Both the position numbers and the translations under genes were made by a program. From NCBI RefSeq assembly GCF_033118175.1, contig NC_083689.1, forward strand, positions 23,356,501 to 23,420,500: DNA of 64,000 bases, written 5' to 3'. Shown here in pieces: positions 31,303 through 42,490 of this stretch. The notes beneath the pieces are model-generated. The model was not told the origin of the DNA and did not search any database. It saw only the letters and a program-made list of their open reading frames with translations. This stretch comes from Dama dama (taxonomy: Eukaryota > Chordata > Mammalia > Artiodactyla > Cervidae). Numbering within the stretch: the stretch's first letter is position 1; each line of letters begins with the position of its first letter.

Positions 31303-31428
31303 GAGTCAGGGAGGAGGGGTGGGAGGGAAAGAGGGAGGGGAGAAGGAAGGGGGGTGGGGAGGGAGGAGGAGGGGAGAGATGGGGTAGGAAGGAGGGTAGT
31401 GGGGGAGGAGGGGAAGAAGGGAAAAGGC
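31303..31428 (+). repeat. Polypurine tract
   Basis: About 125 nt almost entirely G and A with many GGG runs. Candidate for triplex or G-quadruplex formation. Confidence 0.8.
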
Positions 31429-31669
31429 AGTGCAAGTCTTTCACTCACTCTTGGCTCCCTGTCTTTGCACCTGCTGTTCCCTGTTCTGGAATTCCTCTCC
31501 CATTCCCCCTCTCCCCACTCCCAACTCCTGTTTAAGCTTCAGGCTCCCTTTCCAGCCCTGCTGCCAAGGACCGACAGACCCCCGTGTTACATAAAACCCT
31601 CAGCAAAACTGCACCTTGACCTTCCCATCTCCCATCTTCATCTTGCCTTGAACTTGGCAATAGATTCTT

Positions 31670-31890
31670 CACCATGACACATAGTGCACAAGCAGCAAAA
31701 GAAAACATAAATGAACTTGGACTTAATAAAAATTTAAAATTTGGGTGCACCAAAAAGGACACCATCAGGAGAGTGAAGAGAAAGCCCTCAGAGTGGGAGA
31801 AAGTGTTTGTAAATCCTGTAGGGGAGACAGGTCTATGCCAAAAGAGATACAGAATCCTTAACTAACAAAACAAAAGAAAGAAAAAATAAT
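31670..31890 (+). mobile_element. L1 ORF2 3' fragment
   Basis: Degraded sequence resembling the end of L1 ORF2, including GAGAAAGTGTTTGTAAATCC. The short frame at 31674-31865 gives remnants such as EWEKVFVNP. Confidence 0.6.
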
Positions 31891-31939
31891 CCTTATACCT
31901 TAGCAACCAAAACAATCCCCACAATTAAAAAGGCCGGTA

Positions 31940-32275
31940 TCTGGTCTCCCCTGGAAGTCCGGTGGTTAAGACTGGGCACTTCCAGTGCAGGGAACCAGGG
32001 TTCCACTCCTGGTCAGGGAACTAAGATCCCAAGTGCGTGGGTGTGTGCTCAGTCACTGAGTCGTGTCTGATTCTTTGCCGCCCCATGGACTGTAGTCCGC
32101 CAAGCTCCTCTGTCCATGGAATTTTCCAGGCAAGAAACCGAGAGTGGGTTGCCATTTCCTTCTCCAGGGGATCTTCCCCACCCAGGGATCAAACCCGTCT
32201 CCTGCATTGCAGGCAAATTCTTTTACCGCTGAGCTATCGGGGAAGCTGCTGGAGCGGCCAAAAAAAAAAAAAAAT
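31940..32275 (+). mobile_element. CHR SINE interrupted by Bov-tA
   Basis: CHR head 31940-32034 (TCTCCCCTGGAAGTCCGGTG to GAACTAAGATCCCAAG) and CHR tail at about 32251-32275 (AGCGGCCAAAAAAAAA). The two halves are separated by an inverted Bov-tA. Confidence 0.8.
32036..32250 (-). mobile_element. Bov-tA SINE nested in a CHR SINE
   Basis: GTGTGCTCAGTCACTGAGTC to GAGCTATCGGGGAAGC, an inverted Bov-tA. The nesting shows it is younger than the surrounding CHR copy. Confidence 0.9.
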
Positions 32276-32399
32276 CCTGTTTCATACCGATAGGTCATTC
32301 TATGGAAGTACATCTAAAATAATATTTACATTTAAAAAAAAAAAAGGCGGTTATCTCCCCAAAGATGTTGTACAGGTGCCCAGTGAGCACGTGAAGAGC

Positions 32400-32950
32400 T
32401 GCGGGGGAGGGGTCTCCCCGCACCTGGAGTTGGGCTGGAGGAGAGGGCGGGGCGAGGGGGATCCGCCTCCACACAGAGGGCTGGGGTCTCCCTGTGATGT
32501 GTGAACCCGGAGGTGCGCTGTCTCCTCTTTACCCCCACATTAAAGAGCAGGAAGTGGCTCCGGAGTGACAGGAACGGGGTCCTGTGTCACTCCCCTCACT
32601 CCTCCTCCTCCTTCCCTGCGCTAGGGGCGACCCGCCAAAAGAGAGGCGGGAAGCCAGGCACAGGTGCGAGGAAGCCGCCTGCCTACCTGCCCTTTGAGGA
32701 AGCCCCGCCCCCGCGCTCCTCCTCTCTCCCCCCTCCTCCCTCTCCTCTTGCCGCTCCTTTCCTCTCCCCGCCCCTCTCCTCCCCGGCCGCGTCCTGCCCA
32801 CCCCCAGCCCAGCTCTTCTCCTCATTAAAAGGGAGTGGCCGCTTTCCGGCCGGTGTTCCCAGACTGCCGGCCCTGCTGCTGCTCCGGGTCGGCCCCTGAG
32901 GTTCTGGGAGGTTCTCAAACGCTCCCTTTTGAAGTTCTGGGTTCCCGGTG
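32400..32950. other. GC-rich unique island, possible regulatory element
   Basis: CpG-containing, pyrimidine-rich sequence without recognisable repeats. Includes an imperfect inverted repeat at 32566-32591 (GTGACAGGA ... TCCTGTGTCAC). No gene identified. Confidence 0.35.
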
Positions 32951-33149
32951 GAACCAGCCAGGGTAGGGGTGGGAAAGAGGTTTCCCCAGCATCCAGCAGA
33001 GACCCAGGGAGTCTGGGCGCCAGGCTTGCCCCTGGGGGGTGCTCCTTGTCCCTGTGGCTTTTAGAGTGTGCTCACCCTAATCGCCCAGAAAACTTGGGGT
33101 CCCCAGACATCAGTTATGGTGGGTTGTTGACATGCACCTACCAACATCT

Positions 33150-33630
33150 ACTTGGGTTAACACCTGCTTTCATTCACAGCAGCCCAAAGTGCAGACCATC
33201 CAATGTTCATCAGTGCGTAGTGGATACACAAAAAGTGGTCCCTCCACACCTGGAGCATCACTCAACCATGAAAAGGAGAGAAGCCCTGACACTCGCCACC
33301 ACGTGGACCGATCCTAAGAACATAATGCTCAATGAGAGAGGCAGACACAGAAGGACACACAGGGTGTGATTCCACTGATGGGAAACGTGCAGAACAAGCC
33401 GAACCACAGACACAGAGGGTGGGTTCCTGGTTGTCAGGGGCTGGGGGAAGGGATGGGGTTGATGCTAATGAGGATGGGGTTCCCTTTTGGGGTGATGAGA
33501 GTGTTCTAAGATTAGATAGAACCATTGCACAACATGGTGAATGTCCTCAAAACCAGTGAATTGCACACTTTAAGTGGGTAAACTGTATGGTAGGTGAATT
33601 ATATCTCAATAAAGCTGCTATACTAAAAAC
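33150..33630 (+). mobile_element. Old L1 3' end
   Basis: Sense ancient L1 3' UTR, from the CACAGCAGCCCAAAGTGCAG region through TGGTTGTCAGGGGCTGGGGG and ending TAGGTGAATTATATCTCAAT plus AAAG. Confidence 0.75.
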
Positions 33631-33685
33631 GAACCACTGTCTCTTATTGACTCCCGCCCAATTTCTATCTTGCTGAGTTGTTTGC

Positions 33686-33846
33686 TTTTTTTTTTTTTTT
33701 TAATAGTTTTTTTAATTTATTTATTTGACTGTGCTGGGTCTTGGTTGCGGCCCATGGGATCTAGTTTCCTGAACAGGGATCTGAACCCAGGCCCCCTGCA
33801 TTGGGAATGTGGAGTCTCAAGCCACCAAACCACCAGGGAAATCCCT
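33686..33846 (-). mobile_element. CHR SINE, minus strand
   Basis: T-run, TTTATTTGACTGTGCTGGGT and finally AACCACCAGGGAAATCCC. Confidence 0.85.
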
Positions 33847-33849
33847 GAG

Positions 33850-36360
33850 CTGTGTTCTTGACATCCCCAAGGTGACTCTCCCTGGCCTCTTCTCCCCAGT
33901 CTGGGGAGTCCTTTCCAGGCTCTGAACAGGGTTCTGGGGAGAGAAGACTGGGCCAAAGTCCTGCCATCCAGGGCTCTCAGCCCAGCCCAGAAGGTAGTGG
34001 ATATGTGGCCCAGAGGTCAGCTGTGGACCCCCCACCCTGCAGGAAGAACAGCAGTGGTGAGGGGGACAAGAACACAACACTGTCCAGAGACAGGCAAGCC
34101 TACTGGAAAGCAACTGGGCCTCCAGACACTTCTGCCAGAACAGGAGCCCCAAGCCACTGCAGGTAAGTCCAGAGGACTCCCCGCCACCCCCCGACTCCGG
34201 CCACACGGAGAGAGCCTCCTTCCTGGTTTCTGGGCCAAGGGTCCCTGCTGGGTGAAGGCAGCAGACATCCTGTTCTGCCTGGGACCGTGCTCCGCCCCCT
34301 CCCTAAGGGGATGTTGTGAGACTGTCCTGGGTCAGCGGTCAGCAGGGCTTTGATCTTCCCAGCACCCCATGGGGGCCGACGTGATCCCCAGCCCCACTTT
34401 TACAGGAGGCTGAGGGTGGGATGGTGCGGGGAAGGAATCCAGGATAAGAGGGTGGCTTGTGAAACCCAAGGTCGCAGTGGGAACTTGCCCTTGACCCCTT
34501 GACCTTTACTCTCAGAATCCACCCTTCAGAGAAAGGTCAGGAGGGAGCTGCAAGGCAGGCGGTGGCCCCGGCGGGACAGGACAGGGCAGAGGCTGACCCT
34601 CGCCCCCCACCCCCACACCTGATACGGCTGCCCTCCCTCTGTCTCTGTCTCTGTCTCTCTTCTTTCTCTCCCCGAAAGTGAAACCAGTGACACCAAACTG
34701 AAACCGAAGCTACTGCCTGGCCGCCAAGCTGGCGAAGGGAGAGAGCAGACAGGCGGGCCAGTGGGCGACTCCTCCGGCCAGCCCACGTGGCGGGCCGCGG
34801 GATGGAGGGAGGAGCCACTCCTTAAATTGCGGTGATTTTAAAAAAAGAAGAATCCGAGGGGGAGGTCTGGCCGACCGGCAAGGCTGCCACGTTCTCCTCT
34901 TCGGCTCCCCGGCTGCCTTTCCTGGCTGTGGTTCCCTGCTGCTCTGCAGGCTCCCCTGGGGAGGGGGGTTGCCATTTTGTAGAAGTTCCTGGGTTGGGGG
35001 GTGGGGGGCAGGACACAGGACTGGCCTGGTTCACTCGGGGTCCCTCGGGTGAAGCGGACCCATGGAGACTGCCTCCACTGAATATCCAGCCTCGGACCCC
35101 TTGCACAGATAAAAAGCCAAGCCTGGAGACAGGCATGGAGACAGGCGGCCTGAGACAGTGTGGGGGTGGGGAGGAGGCTTTGCTGGAGGAGTAGGGGTGG
35201 AGGAGGGGGACCGCTCCAGTACTGGGACCGGGCCACTGGTCAAGCTGAGGCCACAATACAGTGGTTTTCCTTCTCTACAGAGCATAGGAAGCAAGCTGGC
35301 ATGTTAGATCCAGGCTGGTGTTTCTGCCCCCTGGTCACTGTGGACACTTGGGACCAATTGTTTTCTGGGTTGGGGCTGTCCTGGCCACTGGGGGGCTGCT
35401 GAGCGGCACCCCTGGCCTCCACCAGCTCCATGCCAGAAGCTCCCCCAATATGACAAGCACAGTTGTCCCCAAGGGGTGAGGGAAATCACACACACCCTGT
35501 CCCCACCAATGTGACCCCCTTGCCCTAAGCAAATACCCTCGTGGGACCCTGCTACAGAAAGAGGGACAGAGACAGGGCTCTGGGGTGGACCCCAAAGGCA
35601 GGCAGGCCGGCTGGCCCCCGGCTTTGGAGCACTCCTTCGAGGTCCTGAGAGGCCCCGGGGAGCTGTCACCCAGCCTGGAGTGAGGGGGCATCTGGGAGAC
35701 CAGCACTATTATGCTGGGTGGAGACTGGGAGCTTCGGGCTGGAAGGACCCGTTGCACAGACGGAAATCCTGAGGGGTGGGTGGGTGGAGGGAGGGATGGA
35801 GGGACAGCAGTGCCAGATCAGACCACCACTTCCATCTCTTAAGTGAGGCTCCCTAGCCCCCCAGGAAAGCATGGACCGCCATCACCCTACCCTCTGCTTC
35901 TTAGAAACGTTTCTCAGTGATGCTAGGGGCCATGAATACAGCTGCTGAAGTATTTTGATACTTGCACACCTGGTTTGACCACCCCGGGGTGTGCTGGTTA
36001 AATGTTAGCTCATCTGGGAGGGGCCCTGGGGACCTGGGAGGAGCCTGGGTGGGAGGAGACCGTCCACCCACCAGGGAACCAGGGGCTTCCGGCAGCTCAC
36101 CTGGCCTGCGCTGCAACCAGGGTACCAGTTCCGGGTCTATGGGGCACCGGGGACAGGCAAAGTCCCTGCCCACAAACCCAGCGGTGTGCCTGTGAGTGGT
36201 CACGGCAGGGCTGGAAATCTCCAGAAACCGAGCTGGGAGCCATTTGTCTCTGCACTTGCGGCTGGTGGCTCCCGGGTTCTTTTCTTTCCAATGTCATCAC
36301 TTGCCAAAATAAAACGGCTGGACTCTCTTAAGTTGGGCCCCAAAATAGTTTCTTTTGGTT
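33850..36360. other. Unique GC-rich intergenic block
   Basis: About 2.5 kb without recognised repeats. Contains two interferon-response-like motifs near 34,674-34,709. No exon with clear coding character was seen. A non-coding transcript or enhancer is possible. Confidence 0.4.
34674..34709 (+). promoter_or_regulatory. Candidate ISRE/IRF site pair
   Basis: GAAAGTGAAACC at 34674-34685 fits the GAAANNGAAAC core. GAAACCGAAG at 34700-34709 is a second partial match 26 nt on. Binding by IRF or ISGF3 is inferred from the motif alone. Confidence 0.45.
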
Positions 36361-36414
36361 TTATTTTTTTAGTCTTTTTTTTTTTTTTTAAACAGACCCG
36401 GATTTTTTTCACTG

Positions 36415-36875
36415 TATTAAATTATACACAAAAGTTACTGTCTTAACCATTTTTAAGTGCACAACTCAGTGGCATTCAGTACATTCACATTGTTGGGCAA
36501 ATACCTCCAGAACTTTCTCATCTTCCCAAACTGAATCTCGGTCCCAGTGAAACACTGACTCTCCATCCCCCTCCCCCAGACCCTGTCCCCTCCCCATCTT
36601 ACCTTCTGTCTCTAAGGATTTGATTTCTCTAGGGGCCTTCTGTGAGTGGAATCAGATTCTATTCACCGTTCTGTGTCTGGCTTCTCTCACTGAACATCAT
36701 GACCTTGGGGGGTCCTTCCACACTGTAGCAGGTATCAGAACCTCCTTCCTTTTTATGGCTGAGTAATATTCCACTGCTTGGATGTACCACAATTTGTTTA
36801 TTCATCATATGTCTACTCGACTGCTCTGGACTGCTGTGATGAACACAGGGGTGCAAACACCTGCACAGTTTTAGA
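36415..36875 (-). mobile_element. Old L1 3' end, antisense
   Basis: AACCATTTTTAAGTGCACAA through GGCTGAGTAATATTCCACTG, the inverted ancient L1 order. Confidence 0.75.
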
Positions 36876-37364
36876 AATTGAACTTTGCTCTGGATTCTTT
36901 GATTTAGGCCTCGGCAGCCCTGTCAGCCCTTTGACCCAATGAGTCTGGTGGAAAGACCCCTACAAGGCTTCCAGAAGGTTCTCTTGATATTGTGCTGATC
37001 CGGCCCCCAGGAGTAAAGTGTACCACCCGTTGCCTGAGCCCAGGGCTATATGCCAGGCAATGAGAGGAACTCAGATAGGACCGGGACCATGTCTGACATT
37101 CATCCTTCCATCCCTCCCTTGGGAAGACCTCAGAATCAATTTTACCTTCCACCCATAATCCATACAGAGGACTTCTGTGAGCCAGACCTGGTTGTCATCT
37201 ATCTCTTTTCCTTGTGGGACATGGCTCTCTATCTCTTTTCAGCATACTGGTCTCATCCTTGGAATGTTTTGGTAAGACCCACCATCTCCCTTGAGCTGAA
37301 TGCTAGATCTCTATTAATGTGGCCTGAAATCACATCAGCTTTTTCAGAATCTTAGCTGCATTTT

Positions 37365-37490
37365 TCTGTGTGTGTGTGTGTGCCCATGCCATACAACATG
37401 TGGGATCTTAGTTCCCTGACCAGGGATCGAACTTGTGACCCTTGCATTGGAAGCTTGGAGTTTTAACCCCTGGACCACCAGGAAAGTCCC
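37365..37490 (-). mobile_element. CHR SINE, minus strand
   Basis: (TG)n run, then ATGTGGGATCTTAGTTCCCT and the end GGACCACCAGGAAAGTCCCC. Confidence 0.85.
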
Positions 37491-37499
37491 CCTAGCTAT

Positions 37500-37985
37500 A
37501 CTATTTATTACCTGGTTTGTCCCTACAAGCTGTGGAGGGCAAGATAATGGTCTCCCAGGGACATCTGCATCCTAATGCCTGGAACCTATGAAGATGTTCC
37601 CTTACATCCATGGTAAAGGAAATGCGCAGGTGGCATTAATTTAAGGCTTCTAACAAGATAGATGATCCTGGATTCCTCAGGGGCCCAATGTCATCACAGG
37701 GTCCTTGTAAGAGGGAGGGGGAGGGTCAGAGGCAGAGAGATGGGAGATACTGCTCTGCTGGCTGTGAGGATGGAGGGAGGGGCTGTGAGCCAGGGATATG
37801 GCACCTCTAGAAGCTGGAAAAGGCAGGAGCCAGTGCTCCCCTGGAGCCTCTGGAGGGACCAGCCTAAGACACCCATTTTGGACTTCTGACCTCTGGAAAT
37901 GTAAGAATATTAATTTGCACTGTTTTCAGTCACTACGTTTATGGTAATTTTTGCTATAGTCACCCTGGGAAACCCATACAAAACT
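37500..37985. repeat. Ancient interspersed repeat, family uncertain
   Basis: Contains phrases seen in many mammalian old repeats, for example CTCTAGAAGCTGGAAAAGGC and GGACTTCTGACCTCTGGAAA. It may be a MaLR-type LTR, but I could not fix the family. Non-coding. Confidence 0.4.
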
Positions 37986-38202
37986 CTCATAGGATAATCT
38001 GTCTGGTGCAATTACCCTCCCTCCCCGCCTTTTTTAAAGAAAAGAAATATATACTAATTGAAAAAAACTCAAATAATCAGAGAAGCAAGAAAAAAAAAAT
38101 CACCCTTATCCCACCATGTAGAGATAAGCACTGTTGATACCTCAGTGTGTATACAAAGATTATACATGTATGTATATTTAAGAATAATGGGACCTTAAAT
38201 TT

Positions 38203-38332
38203 TGGGGTTTTTTTTTGTTGTTGTTGTTTTTTGCCACACCATGCAGCACGTGGGATCTTAATCGAACCCCAGCCGCTTGTATCCCTGCCTTGGAAGCACA
38301 GTCTCAACCCCTGGACCACCAGGGAAGTCCCA
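38203..38332 (-). mobile_element. CHR SINE, minus strand
   Basis: T/G-rich head (TTGTTGTTGTTGT), CACGTGGGATCTTAATCGAA and the end CCACCAGGGAAGTCCC. Flanks GGACCTTAAAT and GGACCTTTTAAAT suggest a target duplication within an older repeat. Confidence 0.8.
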
Positions 38333-38624
38333 GGACCTTTTAAATGTACTAGTTTGTAACCCATTTTTCTAGTTACTATACCTTGACCATTTCAAAATAC
38401 TTCCTTTGGATAAATTTCCAGATATGGAATCTCTGGGCCAAAGGGTATGCATATTTTTAGGCACTTTTGGTCAAGCAACTTTTTTTTCAGGTGTTTTCAT
38501 TTCTGTGTGTTTTTCTAAGATTAATATATAAGCTATAGACAATAAAACATACAGATATTATATATAGAGTTGGATGAATTTCACAAATGTACACACCCAT
38601 GCAAACTAAATTTTTGCTTTTTTT

Positions 38625-38885
38625 GTGGTTAAATAAATGTTTTATTTTGGATATAGTTTAGATTTACAGAAAAATTACAAAGATTCCAAAATTAGAAAGA
38701 CTTCCTATCTACCCTTCACCCAGCTTCCCCTAATGCTTTCATACATCACCATGGTGTATCTGTCACAAGGAACCAACACCTGTAAACCCTACACTGTCTT
38801 CACATTTCTCCAGTTTTTTCCACGAATGCCCTTTTTCCATCCAAGACCACATTCTGCAGTAAATCAACTGACTTTCCCTCCTCAA
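38625..38885 (-). mobile_element. Old L1 fragment, antisense
   Basis: TTTTATTTTGGATATAGTTT and CACCCAGCTTCCCCTAATGC are typical of inverted L1M 3' regions. Confidence 0.6.
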
Positions 38886-38896
38886 AAAAAATTGTA

Positions 38897-39040
38897 GGGA
38901 CTTTCCTGGTAGTCTAGTGGTTAAGACTCTGAGCTTCTGATGCAGGGTGCATGGGTTCGAACCTTGGTTAGGGAACTAAGTTCCTGCGGGGAACTAAGCC
39001 CCATGCTGTGGCCAAATAAATATATAAAGATAAATAATTA
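38897..39040 (+). mobile_element. CHR SINE
   Basis: GGGACTTTCCTGGTAGTCTA to GGCCAAATAAATATATAAAG. Confidence 0.85.
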
Positions 39041-39059
39041 TAATAAAATATACATACCA

Positions 39060-39273
39060 GGGCTTCCCTGGTGGCTAAGACAGTAAAGAATCTGCCTGCA
39101 ATGCAGGAGATCCAGTTTCAATCCTGGGTCGGGAAGAGCCCCTGCAGAAGGGAATGGCTACCCACTCTAGTATTCTTCCCTGGAGAGTCCCGTGGACAGA
39201 GGAACCTGGGCAGCTACAGTCCACGGGGTCACAAAGAATTGGACACAACTGAGTGACTAACACTTTCACTTTC
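39060..39273 (+). mobile_element. Bov-tA SINE with perfect target duplication
   Basis: GGGCTTCCCTGGTGGCTAAG to AACTGAGTGACTAACAC. Flanked by ATACATACCA at 39050-39059 and 39274-39283. Confidence 0.93.
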
Positions 39274-39275
39274 AT

Positions 39276-39440
39276 ACATACCATAACATTTACCATTTTA
39301 ACCCTTTCTAAGTGTGCAGTTCAGTGGCACTAAGTAGATTCACATTGCCGTGCAACCATCCCCACCATCCACCTCCAGGTCTTTCTCATCTTCCCAAACT
39401 GCAACTCTGTCTCTGTTCATTCAGTTGGCTTTTGAGAGTG
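39276..39440 (-). mobile_element. Old L1 3' end fragment, antisense
   Basis: ACCATTTTAACCCTTTCTAA and GCAGTTCAGTGGCACTAAGT, a short inverted L1 3' UTR. Confidence 0.65.
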
Positions 39441-39608
39441 TGCACAGAACTTTACAGCCCTCCCAGGAAGGCAAGTGTGTATTTGTGTGTTTGTTGTGAT
39501 ACACTATGAATCCAAATTTATCTTCATTCTCTCAGAACTGATAAGCTAGCCTTCAGCATCTTGGCATCTTTATTCAAAGTCACTGTTGAAAAAGATTAGA
39601 TTGATAAG

Positions 39609-39745
39609 GACTTCCCTGATGGTCCAATGGTTTGGATTTCCCCTTCCAATGCAGGGGATGTGGGTTCAATCCCTGACTGCTAGGATCTCACATGCTTCCT
39701 CGCCAGGGGACCAAAACTTGGAACAGAGGCAACATTGTAACAAAT
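39609..39745 (+). mobile_element. CHR SINE, diverged
   Basis: GGACTTCCCTGATGGTCCAA and GGGTTCAATCCCTGACTGCT. Tail less clear. Confidence 0.75.
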
Positions 39746-39847
39746 TCAATAAAGACTTTCTAAATGACCCACATCTAAGGAATCTTTAAAAATTAAATAG
39801 ATAATGCTTAGATAGGTGTATAAACACAGACACGCACACATATATAT

Positions 39848-40255
39848 GACATGTTGAAGTCCTAACCTCCAGTACCTTAGAGGGAGACTTTATTTGCAGA
39901 TAAGGTAGTTGAAGATGTAACTAGTTAACATGAGATCATGCTGGAGCTGAGTGGGCCCCTAATCCAATGTGACCACTGACCTTACAAGAAGGGGATATTT
40001 GGACAGAGACAGAAGAGCACAGAGAGGAGATGACCTCAAGGGACCTGGGGGAAGCCAGCGACTTACAAGCGAGGGGAAGCCTGAGGCTACTGGAAGGAAA
40101 CCAGGAGAAAGGTCTGCAACAGATCCTTCCTGCAGAGCCTTCAGAGGGAGAATGGCCCTGCTCACAACTCACCTCTGGGCTCCTGGCCTCCAGAACCGAA
40201 AGGGAATACATTTCTGCTGTTCCCAGTCACCCAGTTTGTAGTCCTTTGTTACAGA
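39848..40255. repeat. Ancient LTR-like repeat, probably MaLR group
   Basis: GTTGAAGTCCTAACCTCCAG, GTGGGCCCCTAATCCAATGT and AACAGATCCTTCCTGCAGAG are phrases of old mammalian non-coding LTR-type repeats. Family assignment is uncertain. Confidence 0.45.
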
Positions 40256-40261
40256 AGGTCT

Positions 40262-40580
40262 GTGGTTGTTGTTCAGTTGCTCAGTCGTGTCCGACTCTCT
40301 GAGACCCCATGGACTGCAGCACATCAGGCTTCCCGGTCCTTCACTATCTCCCGGAGTTTGCTCAAACTCATGTCCATTGAGTCAATGATGCCATCCAACC
40401 ATCTCATCCTCTGTCGTCCCCTTCTCCTCCTGCCTTCAATCTTTCCCAGCATCAGGGTCTTTTCCAATGAGTTGGTTGTTTGCATCAGGTGGTCAAAGTA
40501 TTGGAGCTTCAGCTTCAGCATCAGTCCTTCTGGTGAATATTCAGGGTTGATTTCCTTTAGGATTGACTGGATTGGTCAGC
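40262..40580 (-). mobile_element. BovB-derived retroposon, minus strand
   Basis: TTGTTGTTCAGTTGCTCAGT head. The minus strand frame at 40324-40521 gives MLKLKLQYFDHLMQT and RGRQRMRWLDGIIDSMDM, the BovB-derived segment. Confidence 0.85.
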
Positions 40581-40748
40581 AAAAAGATATGACATGGAAG
40601 CTGTAGAAAATGAATTTATATACATATTTCATAGGGTCCTTATAAAAGGGAGCTACAAGGGTCAGAGTCAGAGAGAAATGGGGAGATGTCGAGCTGCTGG
40701 TTTCAAAGATGAAAAGATAGATCATGAGCCTTTAAAAAATAAACATAG

Positions 40749-40895
40749 GGGGATTTTCCTGGTGGTCCAGTGGCTAAGACTCCAGGCTCCCAATGCAGGG
40801 GGCCTGGGTTCAGTCCCTGGTCAGGGAACTAGATCCGTCATGCTGCAACTAAGATCCGGAGCAGCCAAATAAGTAAATAAATAAATATTTTAAAA
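40749..40895 (+). mobile_element. CHR SINE
   Basis: GGGATTTTCCTGGTGGTCCA to GCAGCCAAATAAGTAAATAA. Confidence 0.87.
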
Positions 40896-40906
40896 TATAA
40901 GTGTGG

Positions 40907-41030
40907 GGACTTCCCTGGTGGTCCAGTGGTTAGGATTCCAAGCTTCCACTGCAGGGGGCATGAATTCCATCCCTAGTTGGGGAACTAAGACCCCACATAC
41001 CTCATCACATGGTTGAAAAAAACAAAAAGA
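40907..41030 (+). mobile_element. CHR SINE
   Basis: GGACTTCCCTGGTGGTCCAG and GGGGAACTAAGACCCCACAT, directly following the previous copy in the same orientation. Confidence 0.87.
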
Positions 41031-41221
41031 CCCTGTCTACCTTCCCCCACTGTGGTCTCCATCTGTATAGGCTGGGATGCCCATACCAGCATCCCAACTG
41101 GCCTAGCCCTGCCCAGGGCTCTTACACAGTCATCAGTGTGATTAACAAAACATAAAGAAGGGCACAGGTCTGCTCAAACCCAAGCGGATGTCTTTCCATC
41201 AATATTTTTGGTGTAGGAGGA

Positions 41222-41332
41222 ACATTTTAATTTAATTTAATTTTTTTTTTGCTGTGCCATGAGGAATGTGGGATCTTAATTCATTGACCTGGGATCAAAA
41301 CCGTGCTCCCTGCATTGGGAAGGAAAGTCCCT
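41222..41332 (-). mobile_element. CHR SINE, minus strand, shortened
   Basis: T-run, TGAGGAATGTGGGATCTTAA, GGGAAGGAAAGTCCC. The segment before the terminal phrase is deleted. Confidence 0.7.
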
Positions 41333-41373
41333 TGACTTCTTTAATTTTAATTTTTTGAAAAGAAAAACATTTG

Positions 41374-41502
41374 GGAATTCCCTAGTGTCCAGTGGTTAGG
41401 ACTCTTCACTGTCACTGCTGAGGGCCTGGGTTCAATCCCTGATTGGGGAACTAAGATCCCACAAGCCATGTATCGTGGCTAAGAGAAAAAAAGGAAAAAC
41501 AT
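41374..41502 (+). mobile_element. CHR SINE
   Basis: GGGAATTCCCTAGTGTCCAG and GGGTTCAATCCCTGATTGGG, A-rich tail. Confidence 0.85.
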
Positions 41503-41659
41503 TTAATTTTAGTCATAAATGACCACAGTTCATAATAATGAGATATGAGAAATAACTAGGGACCACAGGAGTATCCAGACTTCGGAATGAGATTGAGCTC
41601 AGCCACTCTCATCTCCTGTTCCAGGCCTACTTTTCTTTACAACCTAAAGAAAAAAATTT

Positions 41660-42135
41660 TGGGCAACATACATACATGAGACATAAATTTTACCAATTTA
41701 ACCATTTTTAAGTGTTTATTTAGTGACACTTAGGTATATTCACACTGTTGTGCAACCATCCCCACCATCATCTCCAGAACCTTCTCATCTTCCCAAACTG
41801 AAACTCTGTACCAGTGAAACACTGACTCCCTATCCCCTCCCCCAGCCCCTGGCCCCACCATCTACTTCCTGTCTCTGTGGATCTGACTCCTCTAGGGACC
41901 TCCGCTGAGTGGAATCAGACAGTGTGTGTCCTTCTGGTTTATTTCACTGAACATCATGTCCTCAAGGTCCATCCGGGTTGTAGCAGGTGTCAGAATCTCC
42001 TTCCTTTTGAAGGCTGAGTAATAGTCCACTGCGTGGATAGACCACATTTTGCTTATTCATTCATCCATCAATAGACATTTGGGTTTTTGCCACATTCTAG
42101 CTATTGTGGATACAGCTGCTGTTAAATATGGGTGT
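41660..42135 (-). mobile_element. Old L1 3' end, antisense
   Basis: AATTTAACCATTTTTAAGTG through GGCTGAGTAATAGTCCACTG. Confidence 0.75.
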
Positions 42136-42144
42136 TGCTTTGCT

Positions 42145-42490
42145 TTTTAAAACTGATATGTCATTCACATACCAGAATATTCACTCTTTAATGTGTACAA
42201 TTTAGTGGTTTTCACAGAACTGTGCAATCATCACCACTATATAATTTTCAAAAACTTCCATAACCCCAAAGAGCAACCCCATCCCCCTTAGCAGTCACTC
42301 CCCTCCACCAGGTCCTGGCACCCACAAATCCACCCCCTGTGTCTGTAGATCTGCCTGTTCTGGACGTTTCCCATCAGTGGAATCACAACCTGTGTCTCCT
42401 TCTGTGTCTGCTCCACTCACTGAGCATCATGTCCCCAGGGTTCATCCATGTAGTAGTCAGTGTCAGAGCTTCACTCCTTTTTATGCCTGA
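42145..42490 (-). mobile_element. Second old L1 3' end, antisense, adjacent
   Basis: TGTCATTCACATACCAGAAT through TCATCCATGTAGTAGTCAGT. It restarts the same L1 region, so it is a separate insertion or a duplication. Confidence 0.7.

Noticed and set aside
37050..37355. 101-codon open frame near an old repeat
   Set aside because: No recognisable protein. The end of the stretch resembles worn repeat sequence.
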